Shown: piece by piece, positions 8,839 to 16,202 of the stretch
How the letters are laid out: each line of letters begins with the position of its first letter
Position numbering within the stretch: position 1 is the stretch's first letter
Origin: Pseudomonas thivervalensis
GTDB lineage: Bacteria > Pseudomonadota > Gammaproteobacteria > Pseudomonadales > Pseudomonadaceae
Assembly (NCBI RefSeq): GCF_001269655.1
Contig: NZ_LHVE01000002.1
Location: 62,001 to 126,000 of the forward strand
Reading direction: 5' to 3'
DNA: 64,000 nt
Notes under the pieces: generated by a model
Told to the model about the DNA's origin: nothing
The model's input: only the letters and a program-made list of their open reading frames with translations
Database searches by the model: none
Translations under genes and position numbers: made by a program

Positions 8839-9021
8839 CGGTAGGACCTCATTCAGTTGAAAGGAGCTACCTCGTTGTCGAGTCGCCAAACCCGAGTCGC
8901 CATTGGAGCGACGAGGGACTATAGCCCCCCTCCGTCCGAGCGCTACAAGACGTCACTTTCCGAGCTTCATGTAGGATTTTTGGCACATCAGTGGTTGTAT
9001 TTTTCTGCGTCACTTTCGACC

Positions 9022-9050
9022 TTGACATAGGCCGCATAGGCGAATAGATT
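9022..9050 (+). promoter_or_regulatory. Putative sigma-70 promoter of the NYN gene leader
   Basis: TTGACA at 9022-9027, a 17-nt spacer, then TAGATT at 9045-9050. The -35 is exact and the -10 matches 4 of 6 positions of TATAAT. Confidence 0.5.
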
Positions 9051-9096
9051 TTCGCCCAGCAGCTCAGTACAGCGCGCAGGCAATTGTTAGAACCTG

Positions 9097-9121
9097 CCCA
9101 GCAGTCCTGGGCTTTTTTTTG
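9097..9121 (+). terminator. Intrinsic terminator in the NYN gene leader
   Basis: GCCCAG-CAGTC-CTGGGC followed by eight T. It ends only ~16 nt before the NYN start codon and overlaps the region just before its ribosome site. It could therefore be an attenuator or the end of a ~65-nt small RNA rather than an end-of-operon terminator. A second hairpin (GCAGG...CCTGC) precedes it at about 9077-9098. Confidence 0.7.
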
Positions 9122-9136
9122 CCCAAGGAAAAGCCA

Positions 9137-10000
9137 GTGAAGCGAACCGCCGTTCTCATTGATGGAGGATTTTTCTTCCAGAGGGTTATGTTTTTCGGCC
9201 GCAAATATTTCAGCAAGGAACTGCTGTTATCCGCCGACCAGATATCCCAAATCATAAAAAAGCTCGTGAAGCTTCACATCGAAGACGAACGCTCAGCGAG
9301 TCGCGAGCTTTATCGAATCTACTACTACGACTGCCCGCCCCCCTCCAATCAGGTTCGATTACCCATAATCCCTGACGGTCATAAATCTGCAGGGCATATG
9401 GATTTCAAAGCTCATCCTCCCTATAGATTGCGAAGAGACCTTCACGATCAGCTTCGATCGAGCCGAAAAACGGCGCTTCGACTGGGCGAACTGGCCAAAA
9501 GCGGTGACTGGCAACTCAATTCTCATTCCCTTAAGGCCCTGTTGCGTGGTGAGAAGGTCTGGGCCGAGCTCACGAATGACGATTTCCATTACAAAGTCGA
9601 ACAGAAGACTGTCGATACCAAGTTAGGCATGGACATCACGACTCTCGCTCTTGAAAAGCTCACTGATGTCATCGTTTTGGTCGCTGGTGATTCAGATTTT
9701 GTGCCGGCTGCGAAACTGGCGAGGATGAAGGGAATCGATTTCGTACTTGATCCGATGTGGGCCAATACGACTGGGAGCTTAAGCGAGCACGTAGATGGCC
9801 TTCGCTCTTTCGATATCGTCCGTCTCATTAGAGATGTCACCGGCCAATCGGTTACCACTCGGCCCGACTGGTGGGATGCTCGGACGAAGAGTGCGGCGCA
9901 GCTATATGAGAATGTTGAGATTGCCGTTGCTGGTGATCTGGAGCCTGATCCTGGATTGATATCTCAGGGCGCTGTGCACCCACAAACAACAGGCAGATGA
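9137..10000 (+). CDS. NYN-domain (PIN-like, LabA/DUF88 type) protein
   Basis: About 287 aa. The GTG at 9137 is chosen as start because AAGGA lies 7 nt before it; an upstream in-frame TTG at 9119 would sit inside the terminator T-tract. NYN landmarks: KRTAVLIDGGFFFQR at the N-terminus (first acidic residue), KLGMDITTLAL near residue 170, and VLVAGDSDFVPAAKLAR near 190 (conserved D-S-D). These acidic residues form the metal site of PIN-like ribonucleases. NYN proteins are single-strand ribonucleases in RNA processing and some defence systems; the substrate here is unknown. It stands alone, with 50 nt to the next gene. Confidence 0.82.
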   Translation: MKRTAVLIDGGFFFQRVMFFGRKYFSKELLLSADQISQIIKKLVKLHIEDERSASRELYRIYYYDCPPPSNQVRLPIIPDGHKSAGHMDFKAHPPYRLRRDLHDQLRSSRKTALRLGELAKSGDWQLNSHSLKALLRGEKVWAELTNDDFHYKVEQKTVDTKLGMDITTLALEKLTDVIVLVAGDSDFVPAAKLARMKGIDFVLDPMWANTTGSLSEHVDGLRSFDIVRLIRDVTGQSVTTRPDWWDARTKSAAQLYENVEIAVAGDLEPDPGLISQGAVHPQTTGR

Positions 10001-10050
10001 ACCCCGTTTCGCAGCACACCCTGCGCCCGCTCAATTCGGACTAGTAAACC

Positions 10051-11532
10051 GTGGCAACCCCCAACCGCAACGCTCTTATCGCCCAACTCGCGGCCAACCC
10101 CGATGACATCGCCGCACGCGCATCGCTCTATCGCGATTTGCTCGATACCGGTGAGGCCTCACTGGAAGGTTTACGCATTGCGGCGGGCCTGGGCGATCCG
10201 GCGGCTAAGGTGGTGATGACTCAACTGAACACCACCGCCCATACAAATCGCCCCGGGCCATGGCTGTCGCAACTGCGTGGCCTGCCGGTCGACCATCTGG
10301 AGTTGAACAACGCCGAGCCACAGTGGTGTGACGCCCTGGCCGGGCTGCCCTTGCGCACGTTGGTGCTCAACAGCCCGAGGTTTATCTGTGGGCCAGAGAC
10401 GTGGCAGCGTTTGCCCGCCAATGCTCTCGAAACCTTGGAAGTCAGTAATTTTTCCCGCGACGATAACGCCAATTGCCTCCCGTCGCCCGCACGCTTGCGT
10501 CGGCTGAAGTTGCAAACCTACGGCGAGGACTTCGATGACAGTTTCCTCCGTCAACTGAGCGACAGCCCGTTGCAGGAACTGTCGTTGAACCGTTGCGATG
10601 AGATGACCGACGACGGCCTTCGCGCACTGTCACGCCTCAAGCTGCGCTCCCTGACCTTGCAACGCGTGGGCGAGCTGACGTCCCGTGGCATGGCGCACTT
10701 GGCAAGTCATCCCCTTGAACAGTTGTCCCTCAGTGGCAGCGGCGCGATCCTCGACGATCCGTCCTGGCTTGGCGACCTGACGGGGTTGCGCTCGTTGAGT
10801 CTGGACGACTGTTATGTAGGCGAGAGTGTGTTGCAGGCTATTCAAAATCTGCCCTTGGAAAAGCTCTCGCTGCACTCTGCGTTCATCTGCGAAGACGATC
10901 TTGAAGTGCTGGAGGGAATGCCGCTCACAGACCTGGACCTCAAGTGTCTACGGCAAGTGATCGAGCGGCTCGATTTGCTGCACGAGTTTCCCCTGAAGCG
11001 CTTGGGACTCTCCGATGTGCAGGGCGTCTGCGCCAGTACGTTGAGTGATCTGCGCGGGTTGCAGTTGGAGTCCCTGGACCTGTCCTTGAACGACATCACG
11101 TCGAAGGCGCTGAAACAACTGGCCGGGCTGCCGCTGAAACGGCTCGATCTGAGTTATTGCCAGGGCATCGACGGCAAGGTTTTGTGCAAGCTCGCCGAGC
11201 TGGGATTGCCGTTGGAGCAACTTGAAATAAGTGGTCTGAACCTGCGCGACGCCGACCTGGCTTGTTTGCGGGACCTGCCGCTACAGCGCTTGGGCTTGCT
11301 TGACAGTCCATGGCTGACTGACGCGGGAGTGGCCCACCTCGCGCATATGCCGCTGCAGGACCTGACGCTTGGGGCTGATCCAGGGGAATCGCGGATCACG
11401 TCAGCCGTGGTGCCTGTGTTGGAGCAACTGCCGCTGCAAACACTGTGGTTGCCTAACTGCGCCGGGATCGATGAAAACGGTTGGGATCGCTTGGCCAGGT
11501 TGCCAGCCTACGTGACAGGTCCGGGAATCTGA
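10051..11532 (+). CDS. Leucine-rich repeat protein with TIGR02996-like N-terminus
   Basis: A 493-aa protein with GTG start. Residues ~8-40 (LIAQLAANPDDIAARASLYRD) resemble the short repeat-companion domain TIGR02996 (pattern: ANPDDxxxRLVYADWL). Then come about 14 LRR units of the LPLxxLxLxxCxxLTDxGLxxL type (for example MTDDGLRALSRLKLRSLTL, SWLTDAGVAHLAHMPLQDL). No signal peptide or enzymatic domain is seen, so it is probably a cytoplasmic protein-binding scaffold. Such LRR proteins are sporadic in bacteria and are sometimes secreted effectors, but no export signal is visible. No operon partner is evident. Confidence 0.75.
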   Translation: MATPNRNALIAQLAANPDDIAARASLYRDLLDTGEASLEGLRIAAGLGDPAAKVVMTQLNTTAHTNRPGPWLSQLRGLPVDHLELNNAEPQWCDALAGLPLRTLVLNSPRFICGPETWQRLPANALETLEVSNFSRDDNANCLPSPARLRRLKLQTYGEDFDDSFLRQLSDSPLQELSLNRCDEMTDDGLRALSRLKLRSLTLQRVGELTSRGMAHLASHPLEQLSLSGSGAILDDPSWLGDLTGLRSLSLDDCYVGESVLQAIQNLPLEKLSLHSAFICEDDLEVLEGMPLTDLDLKCLRQVIERLDLLHEFPLKRLGLSDVQGVCASTLSDLRGLQLESLDLSLNDITSKALKQLAGLPLKRLDLSYCQGIDGKVLCKLAELGLPLEQLEISGLNLRDADLACLRDLPLQRLGLLDSPWLTDAGVAHLAHMPLQDLTLGADPGESRITSAVVPVLEQLPLQTLWLPNCAGIDENGWDRLARLPAYVTGPGI

Positions 11533-11631
11533 CGCGCTGATAGGAATAGGCAATGCCTCAAGGTAAACCGGCATAGGTGGGCCATTTTTCGATCGCTACC
11601 ATGGCCTCCTGTTTATCCAGTGGAGTTCACC

Positions 11632-12465
11632 ATGCACAGCAGAAAAACCCTCTTCATCACCGGCGTGAGCAGCGGCTTGGGCAACGCCCTGGCGCAAGAA
11701 GCGCTCGCAGCAGGCCACTGTGTCATCGGCACCGTGCGCAGTGAGGCGGCGTTGCAAGCCTTCGAAGCACTTTCCACGGAGCGTGCCCATGGCGTGATCC
11801 TGGACGTCACCGAGTTCGACCGAATCAATAGCGCAGTGGCGCAGATAGAAACCACTTACGGCCCGGTCGATGTCCTGGTCAACAATGCCGGCTACGGCCA
11901 CGAGGGCATCTTCGAAGAATCGCCGTTGGAAGAGATGCGGCGCCAGTTCGACGTCAACGTGTTTGGCGCGGTAGCGGTGACCAAGGCCTTCGTGCCGTAT
12001 TTTCGCCAGCGCCGTGCCGGTCATATCCTCAACATCACCTCCATGGGCGGCACGATTACCATGCCGGGCATCTCCTATTACTGCGCGAGCAAGTTTGCCC
12101 TCGAAGGTCTCTCCGATACGCTGAGCAAGGAGCTGCTACCGTTCAACATCTTCGTGACCGCGGTCGCGCCGGGCTCGTTCCGCACCGACTGGGCAGGTCG
12201 TTCGATGCAGCGCACGGCGCGGAGCATTGCCGATTACGACGCCAGTTTCGATCCGATACGTAAAGCGCGCGTGGAGAAAAGCGGCAAGCAACTGGGCGAT
12301 CCTCGGAAAGCGGCGCAGGCGATGTTGCAGATCATTGCCAGCCCGACGCCGCCTGCGCACTTGCTGCTGGGCAGCGATGCACTGAACCTGGTGCACGACA
12401 AACTCAGTCGTGCGGCCAGTGAGATCGATCAATGGGAAGCGCTGAGTCGTTCGACCGACGGTTGA
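11632..12465 (+). CDS. Short-chain dehydrogenase/reductase (SDR) oxidoreductase
   Basis: A 277-aa classical SDR. The start at 11632 (MHSRKTLFITG) has GGAG 6 nt upstream; an in-frame GTG at 11620 is less likely. Rossmann motif TGVSSGLG at residues ~10-17, NNAG at ~87-90, and the catalytic S...YxxxK as ITSMGG...SYYCASKFA near residues 140-158. The NAD(P)-dependent substrate is unknown. Its stop is followed within 23 nt by an AraC-family regulator in the same direction, which probably controls it or is co-transcribed. This pairing (SDR plus AraC_N-type regulator) is frequent in Pseudomonas. Confidence 0.88.
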   Translation: MHSRKTLFITGVSSGLGNALAQEALAAGHCVIGTVRSEAALQAFEALSTERAHGVILDVTEFDRINSAVAQIETTYGPVDVLVNNAGYGHEGIFEESPLEEMRRQFDVNVFGAVAVTKAFVPYFRQRRAGHILNITSMGGTITMPGISYYCASKFALEGLSDTLSKELLPFNIFVTAVAPGSFRTDWAGRSMQRTARSIADYDASFDPIRKARVEKSGKQLGDPRKAAQAMLQIIASPTPPAHLLLGSDALNLVHDKLSRAASEIDQWEALSRSTDG

Positions 12466-12488
12466 ACAGCCAGCAAAAGGGGACGCCG

Positions 12489-13418
12489 ATGACTCAGGCC
12501 GCTGCGCGCATGGTGCAGTTGATGGAACAGCTCGCACCGGTGGAGGGCTACAACCTCAGCGCACTGGACGACATTCGTTTCCTGCGTTCGAACCGACCGC
12601 TGACGCGCACACCGGTGTTGTATGAGCCCGGTATCGTGATCCTGTGCCAGGGGCGCAAGCGCGGTTATCTGGGGGAGGACGTCTACGTGTACGACGCCCA
12701 GCATTACCTGGTGGTGTCTGTCCCGGTTCCGTTCACCATGGAGACCGATGCCAGCGAAGCAGAGCCGATGCTGGCGGTGTACATGCGCCTCGACTTGCAG
12801 CTGGCCAGCGAGTTGATGTTGCAAGTGGACGAGACCCTCGGCCCCAGCGATGCCCAACCCAAAGGCATGTACGCCTCGCCCATGGACGATTTGCTGCGCG
12901 GTTCGACGCTGCGTTTGCTGGACGCCATGAGCCGCCCGGGCGAAGCGCAGATACTGGGACCGTCGCTGATACGAGAAATCTACTACCGAATCCTCACCGG
13001 CGAGCAGGGCGGCTCGATGCGCGCCGCGCTCAGTCGCCAGGGGCACTTCGGCAAGATCACCCGGGCGATCCGCAAGATCCACAGTTGCTACCACGAGCAT
13101 CTGGACGTCGAAACGCTCGCCCACGAAGCCAACATGAGCATCCCCAACTTTCACCTGCACTTTCGCAGCGTGACGGATTCCTCGCCCATGCAGTACTTGA
13201 AATCGACACGCCTGCACCAGGCCCGATTATTGATGCTGCGCAACACCATGAGCGCCTCGACGGCGGCGTTCAGCGTCGGCTACGAAAGTGCCTCGCAGTT
13301 CAGTCGCGAGTTCAAGCGGATGTTCGGGCGAACGCCCCAAGCGGAGATCGAATGGATGAAGGCGACTTATGCGTTGCCGGCGCCTGTTGCGCCGTCTGTT
13401 TATGTTTCGTCGCATTAG
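12489..13418 (+). CDS. AraC-family transcriptional regulator (AraC_N cupin plus HTH_18)
   Basis: A 309-aa protein. The start at 12489 (MTQAAARMVQLMEQ) is supported by AAGGGGA ~6 nt upstream; a start at 12432 would overlap the SDR gene. The N-terminal ~190 residues are the arabinose-binding-like cupin of the AraC_N family (TPVLYEPGIVILCQGRKRGYLG...VSVPVPFTMETDASEAEP). The C-terminal ~100 residues are the double HTH (VETLAHEANMSIPNFHLHFRSVTDSSPMQYLK... SVGYESASQFSREFKRMFGRTP). It probably regulates the adjacent SDR gene. Confidence 0.88.
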   Translation: MTQAAARMVQLMEQLAPVEGYNLSALDDIRFLRSNRPLTRTPVLYEPGIVILCQGRKRGYLGEDVYVYDAQHYLVVSVPVPFTMETDASEAEPMLAVYMRLDLQLASELMLQVDETLGPSDAQPKGMYASPMDDLLRGSTLRLLDAMSRPGEAQILGPSLIREIYYRILTGEQGGSMRAALSRQGHFGKITRAIRKIHSCYHEHLDVETLAHEANMSIPNFHLHFRSVTDSSPMQYLKSTRLHQARLLMLRNTMSASTAAFSVGYESASQFSREFKRMFGRTPQAEIEWMKATYALPAPVAPSVYVSSH

Positions 13419-13440
13419 GGGAAATCAATCTTCCAGGCAC

Positions 13441-13477
13441 AAAAAAGGCACTTGCGATAATCGCTAAGTGCTTTTTT
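13441..13477. terminator. Bidirectional terminator between araC-type gene and higA
   Basis: AAAAAAGGCACTTGCGATAA followed by TCGCTAAGTGCTTTTTT: the arms GCACTT / AAGTGC and GCGA / TCGC, with A- and T-tracts, serve the two convergent genes. Confidence 0.8.
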
Positions 13478-13482
13478 AAAAG

Positions 13483-13788
13483 CTATGCGCAGTGAGGAAT
13501 TCTTTCTACTTCTTTATAAATTTGCTCCCCTTTCGCAATTTCAGCTGTACGTAAATCATATGCAATCTGCAAATTCAGCCAAAACTGTGCTGACGTGTCC
13601 AATGCCGCTGCCAGGCGCAGAGCCACATCCGCGCTGACGCTACGGCGCATCAATACGATGTCATTTACGGTGGGGGCGGACACGTGCAAAGCCCTTGCAA
13701 GCGCAGCGGCCGTCAGGCCAAGCGGCTCCAGGTACTCTTCCTTGAGAATTTCTCCAGGGTGTATGGGCCTCATGCCATTTTTAAACAT
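13483..13788 (-). CDS. higA: HigA-family antitoxin
   Basis: A 101-aa Xre-type HTH protein starting MFKNGMRPIHPGEILKEEYL, the hallmark of the HigA addiction-module family. The HTH is at residues ~25-60 (LTAAALARALHVSAPTVNDIVLMRRSVS), followed by ALDTSAQFWLNLQIAYDL, also typical. In this family HigA binds and neutralises the RNase HigB and represses the operon. Here the upstream toxin gene has lost its 5' part (13797-~13945), so the antitoxin appears to be an orphan without a native promoter. It reads convergently towards the AraC gene. Confidence 0.9.
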   Translation of the reverse strand: MFKNGMRPIHPGEILKEEYLEPLGLTAAALARALHVSAPTVNDIVLMRRSVSADVALRLAAALDTSAQFWLNLQIAYDLRTAEIAKGEQIYKEVERIPHCA

Positions 13789-13796
13789 GACTCACC

Positions 13797-13945
13797 TCAG
13801 TGATAATCTACAATTTCTACATTTTCGGGGCCGTTGGCGCCCCAGACAAAACAGATGCGGTACTGACCGTTGATCCGGATACTGTGTTGGCCTTCCCTGT
13901 CGCCGTACAACTGCTCCAGCCTGTTTGGAGCCTTATGTCGGAGAG
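13797..13945 (-). pseudogene. higB: 5'-truncated HigB toxin remnant
   Basis: Reading the minus strand to the stop at 13797-13799 gives the C-terminal half of a RelE/HigB toxin: NRLEQLYGDREGQHSIRING, then QYRICFVWGANGPENVEIVDYH. The stop is 8 nt from the HigA start, the usual higBA spacing. Upstream of about LKPSLRHKAPN the frame merges into the 3' end of the lysR gene with no start codon or N-terminal half, so the first ~45 residues of the toxin are missing. Confidence 0.82.
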
Positions 13946-13951
13946 ACGGTT

Positions 13952-14836
13952 TCAGCAATCCCTCAACTTCGTCCAAAACTCCTCCGCTGATTGGCTAATG
14001 GCACCCGTTGGCCGAGTGAGATGAATGTCCAACGGGATATCCCAGCTTTCATCGAGCGCCCGCACAAGACGTCCATCGGCGACTTCCTGCTCGGTCAGGC
14101 TTCTTGGCAGCCAGGCCACGCCTTTGTTTTCCAGTGCCATGGACATGAGCACCGCTGCGAGGTGACTGCTGAACAGCGGCTTGAGGTGCAGGAATTCTTC
14201 CTTGCCCTGGAGTCGATGAGCGACGATGCGCCCCAGCCCGGATTCTTGGGTATACGCCAAGTAGGGCAGCGATGCGGGGGCACTTCCAAAGTTCGCGGAA
14301 GCGCTCGCCAGCGGAACGAGCACATCCTCGCCAACCTTTTTGCCCATGAACTGATCGGGGGCCAACAGTGGTGGAACATCCGGGTGACGATGGCAAAGCA
14401 GGAACTGCACGTGGCCCTGAATCAGCATCTGCTCACAGGCCGCCATGCTATCGGAATGCAGTCGCACCGCCTCGATGGGGGCGCCGTTTTCCGTGTCTCT
14501 CAGCCACCTCGGGAAAAAGGTGAACGACAGCGAATGGGTGGCCGCGAATTGCAGCGTCTTGATCGCCATGCCCGCCACTTCCTGGGCTTCGCTGCGCATT
14601 CGGTACAGGCGCCTGGCGGTCTCTTGGGCGCTTGGCAAAATCTGCTTCCCAGCCTCGGTCAGCGTGGCGCCTTGTGGCGTGCGAACGAACAGTTCGACAC
14701 CCATCCAATTTTCCAATGCGCGAACTCTGCGACTGAAGGCCGGTTGAGTCACGTGGCGCGCCTCAGCGGCCCGAACAAAGCTGCCGTACTCTGCCAGCGC
14801 GGAAAAGTCTTCTAGCCAAACGAGTTCCAAGGGCAA
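13952..14836 (-). CDS. LysR-family transcriptional regulator, probable regulator of D-tartrate genes
   Basis: A 294-aa LysR protein: HTH at residues ~5-60 (LEDFSALAEYGSFVRAAEAR, VTQPAFSRRVRALENWMGVELFVR), then the effector-binding domain. It is transcribed divergently from the D-tartrate dehydratase gene with ~93 bp between the two starts, the standard arrangement for a LysR activator and its target. The effector is probably tartrate or a related diacid (inferred from context). Its 3' end abuts the truncated higB, so a deletion or rearrangement occurred close to its stop. Confidence 0.9.
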   Translation of the reverse strand: MPLELVWLEDFSALAEYGSFVRAAEARHVTQPAFSRRVRALENWMGVELFVRTPQGATLTEAGKQILPSAQETARRLYRMRSEAQEVAGMAIKTLQFAATHSLSFTFFPRWLRDTENGAPIEAVRLHSDSMAACEQMLIQGHVQFLLCHRHPDVPPLLAPDQFMGKKVGEDVLVPLASASANFGSAPASLPYLAYTQESGLGRIVAHRLQGKEEFLHLKPLFSSHLAAVLMSMALENKGVAWLPRSLTEQEVADGRLVRALDESWDIPLDIHLTRPTGAISQSAEEFWTKLRDC

Positions 14837-14929
14837 TGCCTCCTGTGCATGGGGCGCGGCATTATTAGCATTGGGCGGGTGTCATCGCAAAGCATAACGT
14901 GGGGTCACCAACAACAAGAGGACCCCGCC

Positions 14930-16099
14930 ATGCGTATCGTCGACATCCGTGAAAAAACCGTTTCCATTGCCTCGCCAATTGCCAATGCCTACATCGATTT
15001 TTCCAAAATGACCTGCTCGGTCGTCGCTGTCGTCACGGATGTGATTCGCGATGGTAAACCTGTCATCGGCTACGGTTTCAACTCCAACGGTCGTTATGGT
15101 CAAGGCGCTTTGATGCGTGACCGCTTCCTGGCGCGCATCACCGAAGCCGACCCTGAGTCGCTGATCGATAAAGAGCACAATAACCTCGATCCGTTCGCCA
15201 TCTGGAAAGCCCTGATGACCAACGAGAAACCAGGCGGCCATGGTGAGCGCTCGGTGGCCGTGGGCACCATCGACATGGCCGTCTGGGACGCCGTCGCCAA
15301 GATCGAAGGCAAGCCGTTGTATCGCCTGCTGGCTGACCGTTACCGCAACGGCGTGGCCGACGACAAGGTCTGGGTCTATGCCGCTGGAGGCTACTACTAC
15401 CCAGGCAAGGACGACGCCAAGCTTCAGGACGAGATGCGCAGCTACCTGGATCGCGGCTACGACGTGGTCAAAATGAAGATCGGCGCGGCGCCTCTGGCTG
15501 ACGATATTCGTCGCATCGAATCGGTACTCAAGGTCGTCGGCGACGGGCGTCGCCTGGCAGTGGATGCCAACGGTCGCTTTGACCAAGACACCGCCATCGC
15601 TTATGCGGAGGCTTTGAAGCCCTACAACCTGTTCTGGTACGAAGAGGCAGGCGATCCTCTCGACTACGCCTTGCAGGCTGAGCTGGCCAAGCACTACGAC
15701 CTGCCGATGGCCACCGGCGAAAACCTGTTTTCCCATCAGGATGCCCGCAACCTGCTGCGCCATGGCGGCATGCGTTCCGATCGTGACTACGTCCAGTTCG
15801 ATTGCGCGCTGTCCTACGGTCTGGTCGAGTACATGCGCACCCTGAAAGTGATGGAAGACATGGGCTGGTCTTCGCGTCGCGTCGTTCCGCACGGGGGCCA
15901 CCAGATGTCCCTGAACATCGCCGCGGGCCTGCACCTGGGTGGTAACGAATCCTACCCGGATGTGTTCCAGCCGTTCGGCGGGTTTGCTGACGGGATTCGC
16001 GTGGAAAATGGCTATGTGGGCCTGCCGGATATTCCAGGTGTCGGCTTCGAAGCCAAATCCGCCTTGTACGCCGTCATGCGCGAATTGGGCGAGGGCTGA
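14930..16099 (+). CDS. tarD: D(-)-tartrate dehydratase, enolase superfamily
   Basis: A 389-aa protein, the exact length of the characterised Bradyrhizobium D-tartrate dehydratase as I recall it. The start at 14930 (MRIVDIREKT) has AAGAGGA ~8 nt upstream. It converts D-tartrate to oxaloacetate by Mg-dependent dehydration. Visible family features are MTNEKPGGHGERSVAVGTID, the catalytic lysine in VVKMKIG (Lys183), metal ligands at Asp212 (AVDANGR), Glu238 (YEEAGDP) and Glu264 (ATGEN), and the catalytic His321 in PHGGHQMSLNIAAGL. A hairpin (16110-16139) and then a dicarboxylate symporter follow, making a compact uptake-and-dehydration module. Confidence 0.92.
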   Translation: MRIVDIREKTVSIASPIANAYIDFSKMTCSVVAVVTDVIRDGKPVIGYGFNSNGRYGQGALMRDRFLARITEADPESLIDKEHNNLDPFAIWKALMTNEKPGGHGERSVAVGTIDMAVWDAVAKIEGKPLYRLLADRYRNGVADDKVWVYAAGGYYYPGKDDAKLQDEMRSYLDRGYDVVKMKIGAAPLADDIRRIESVLKVVGDGRRLAVDANGRFDQDTAIAYAEALKPYNLFWYEEAGDPLDYALQAELAKHYDLPMATGENLFSHQDARNLLRHGGMRSDRDYVQFDCALSYGLVEYMRTLKVMEDMGWSSRRVVPHGGHQMSLNIAAGLHLGGNESYPDVFQPFGGFADGIRVENGYVGLPDIPGVGFEAKSALYAVMRELGEG

Positions 16100-16109
16100 T
16101 AGCTCCCGA

Positions 16110-16139
16110 ACGGCGGCCTCTTCGCTCAAGGCCGCCGTT
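16110..16139 (+). terminator. Hairpin between tarD and the symporter gene
   Basis: ACGGCGGCCT and AGGCCGCCGT are complementary arms around a ~10-nt loop, with only a short T run after. It may be a weak terminator or a processing hairpin that lowers expression of the downstream transporter. Confidence 0.55.
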
Positions 16140-16202
16140 ATCAGGCGTCGCCCACTGACGCCACACCACACGCCCATCACAACAATAAAATGAGGTGCTC
16201 CC

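Noticed and set aside
12644..13495. 283-codon plus-strand frame
   Set aside because: Shifted frame of the AraC regulator gene with Arg/Pro/Ala-rich composition typical of shadows.
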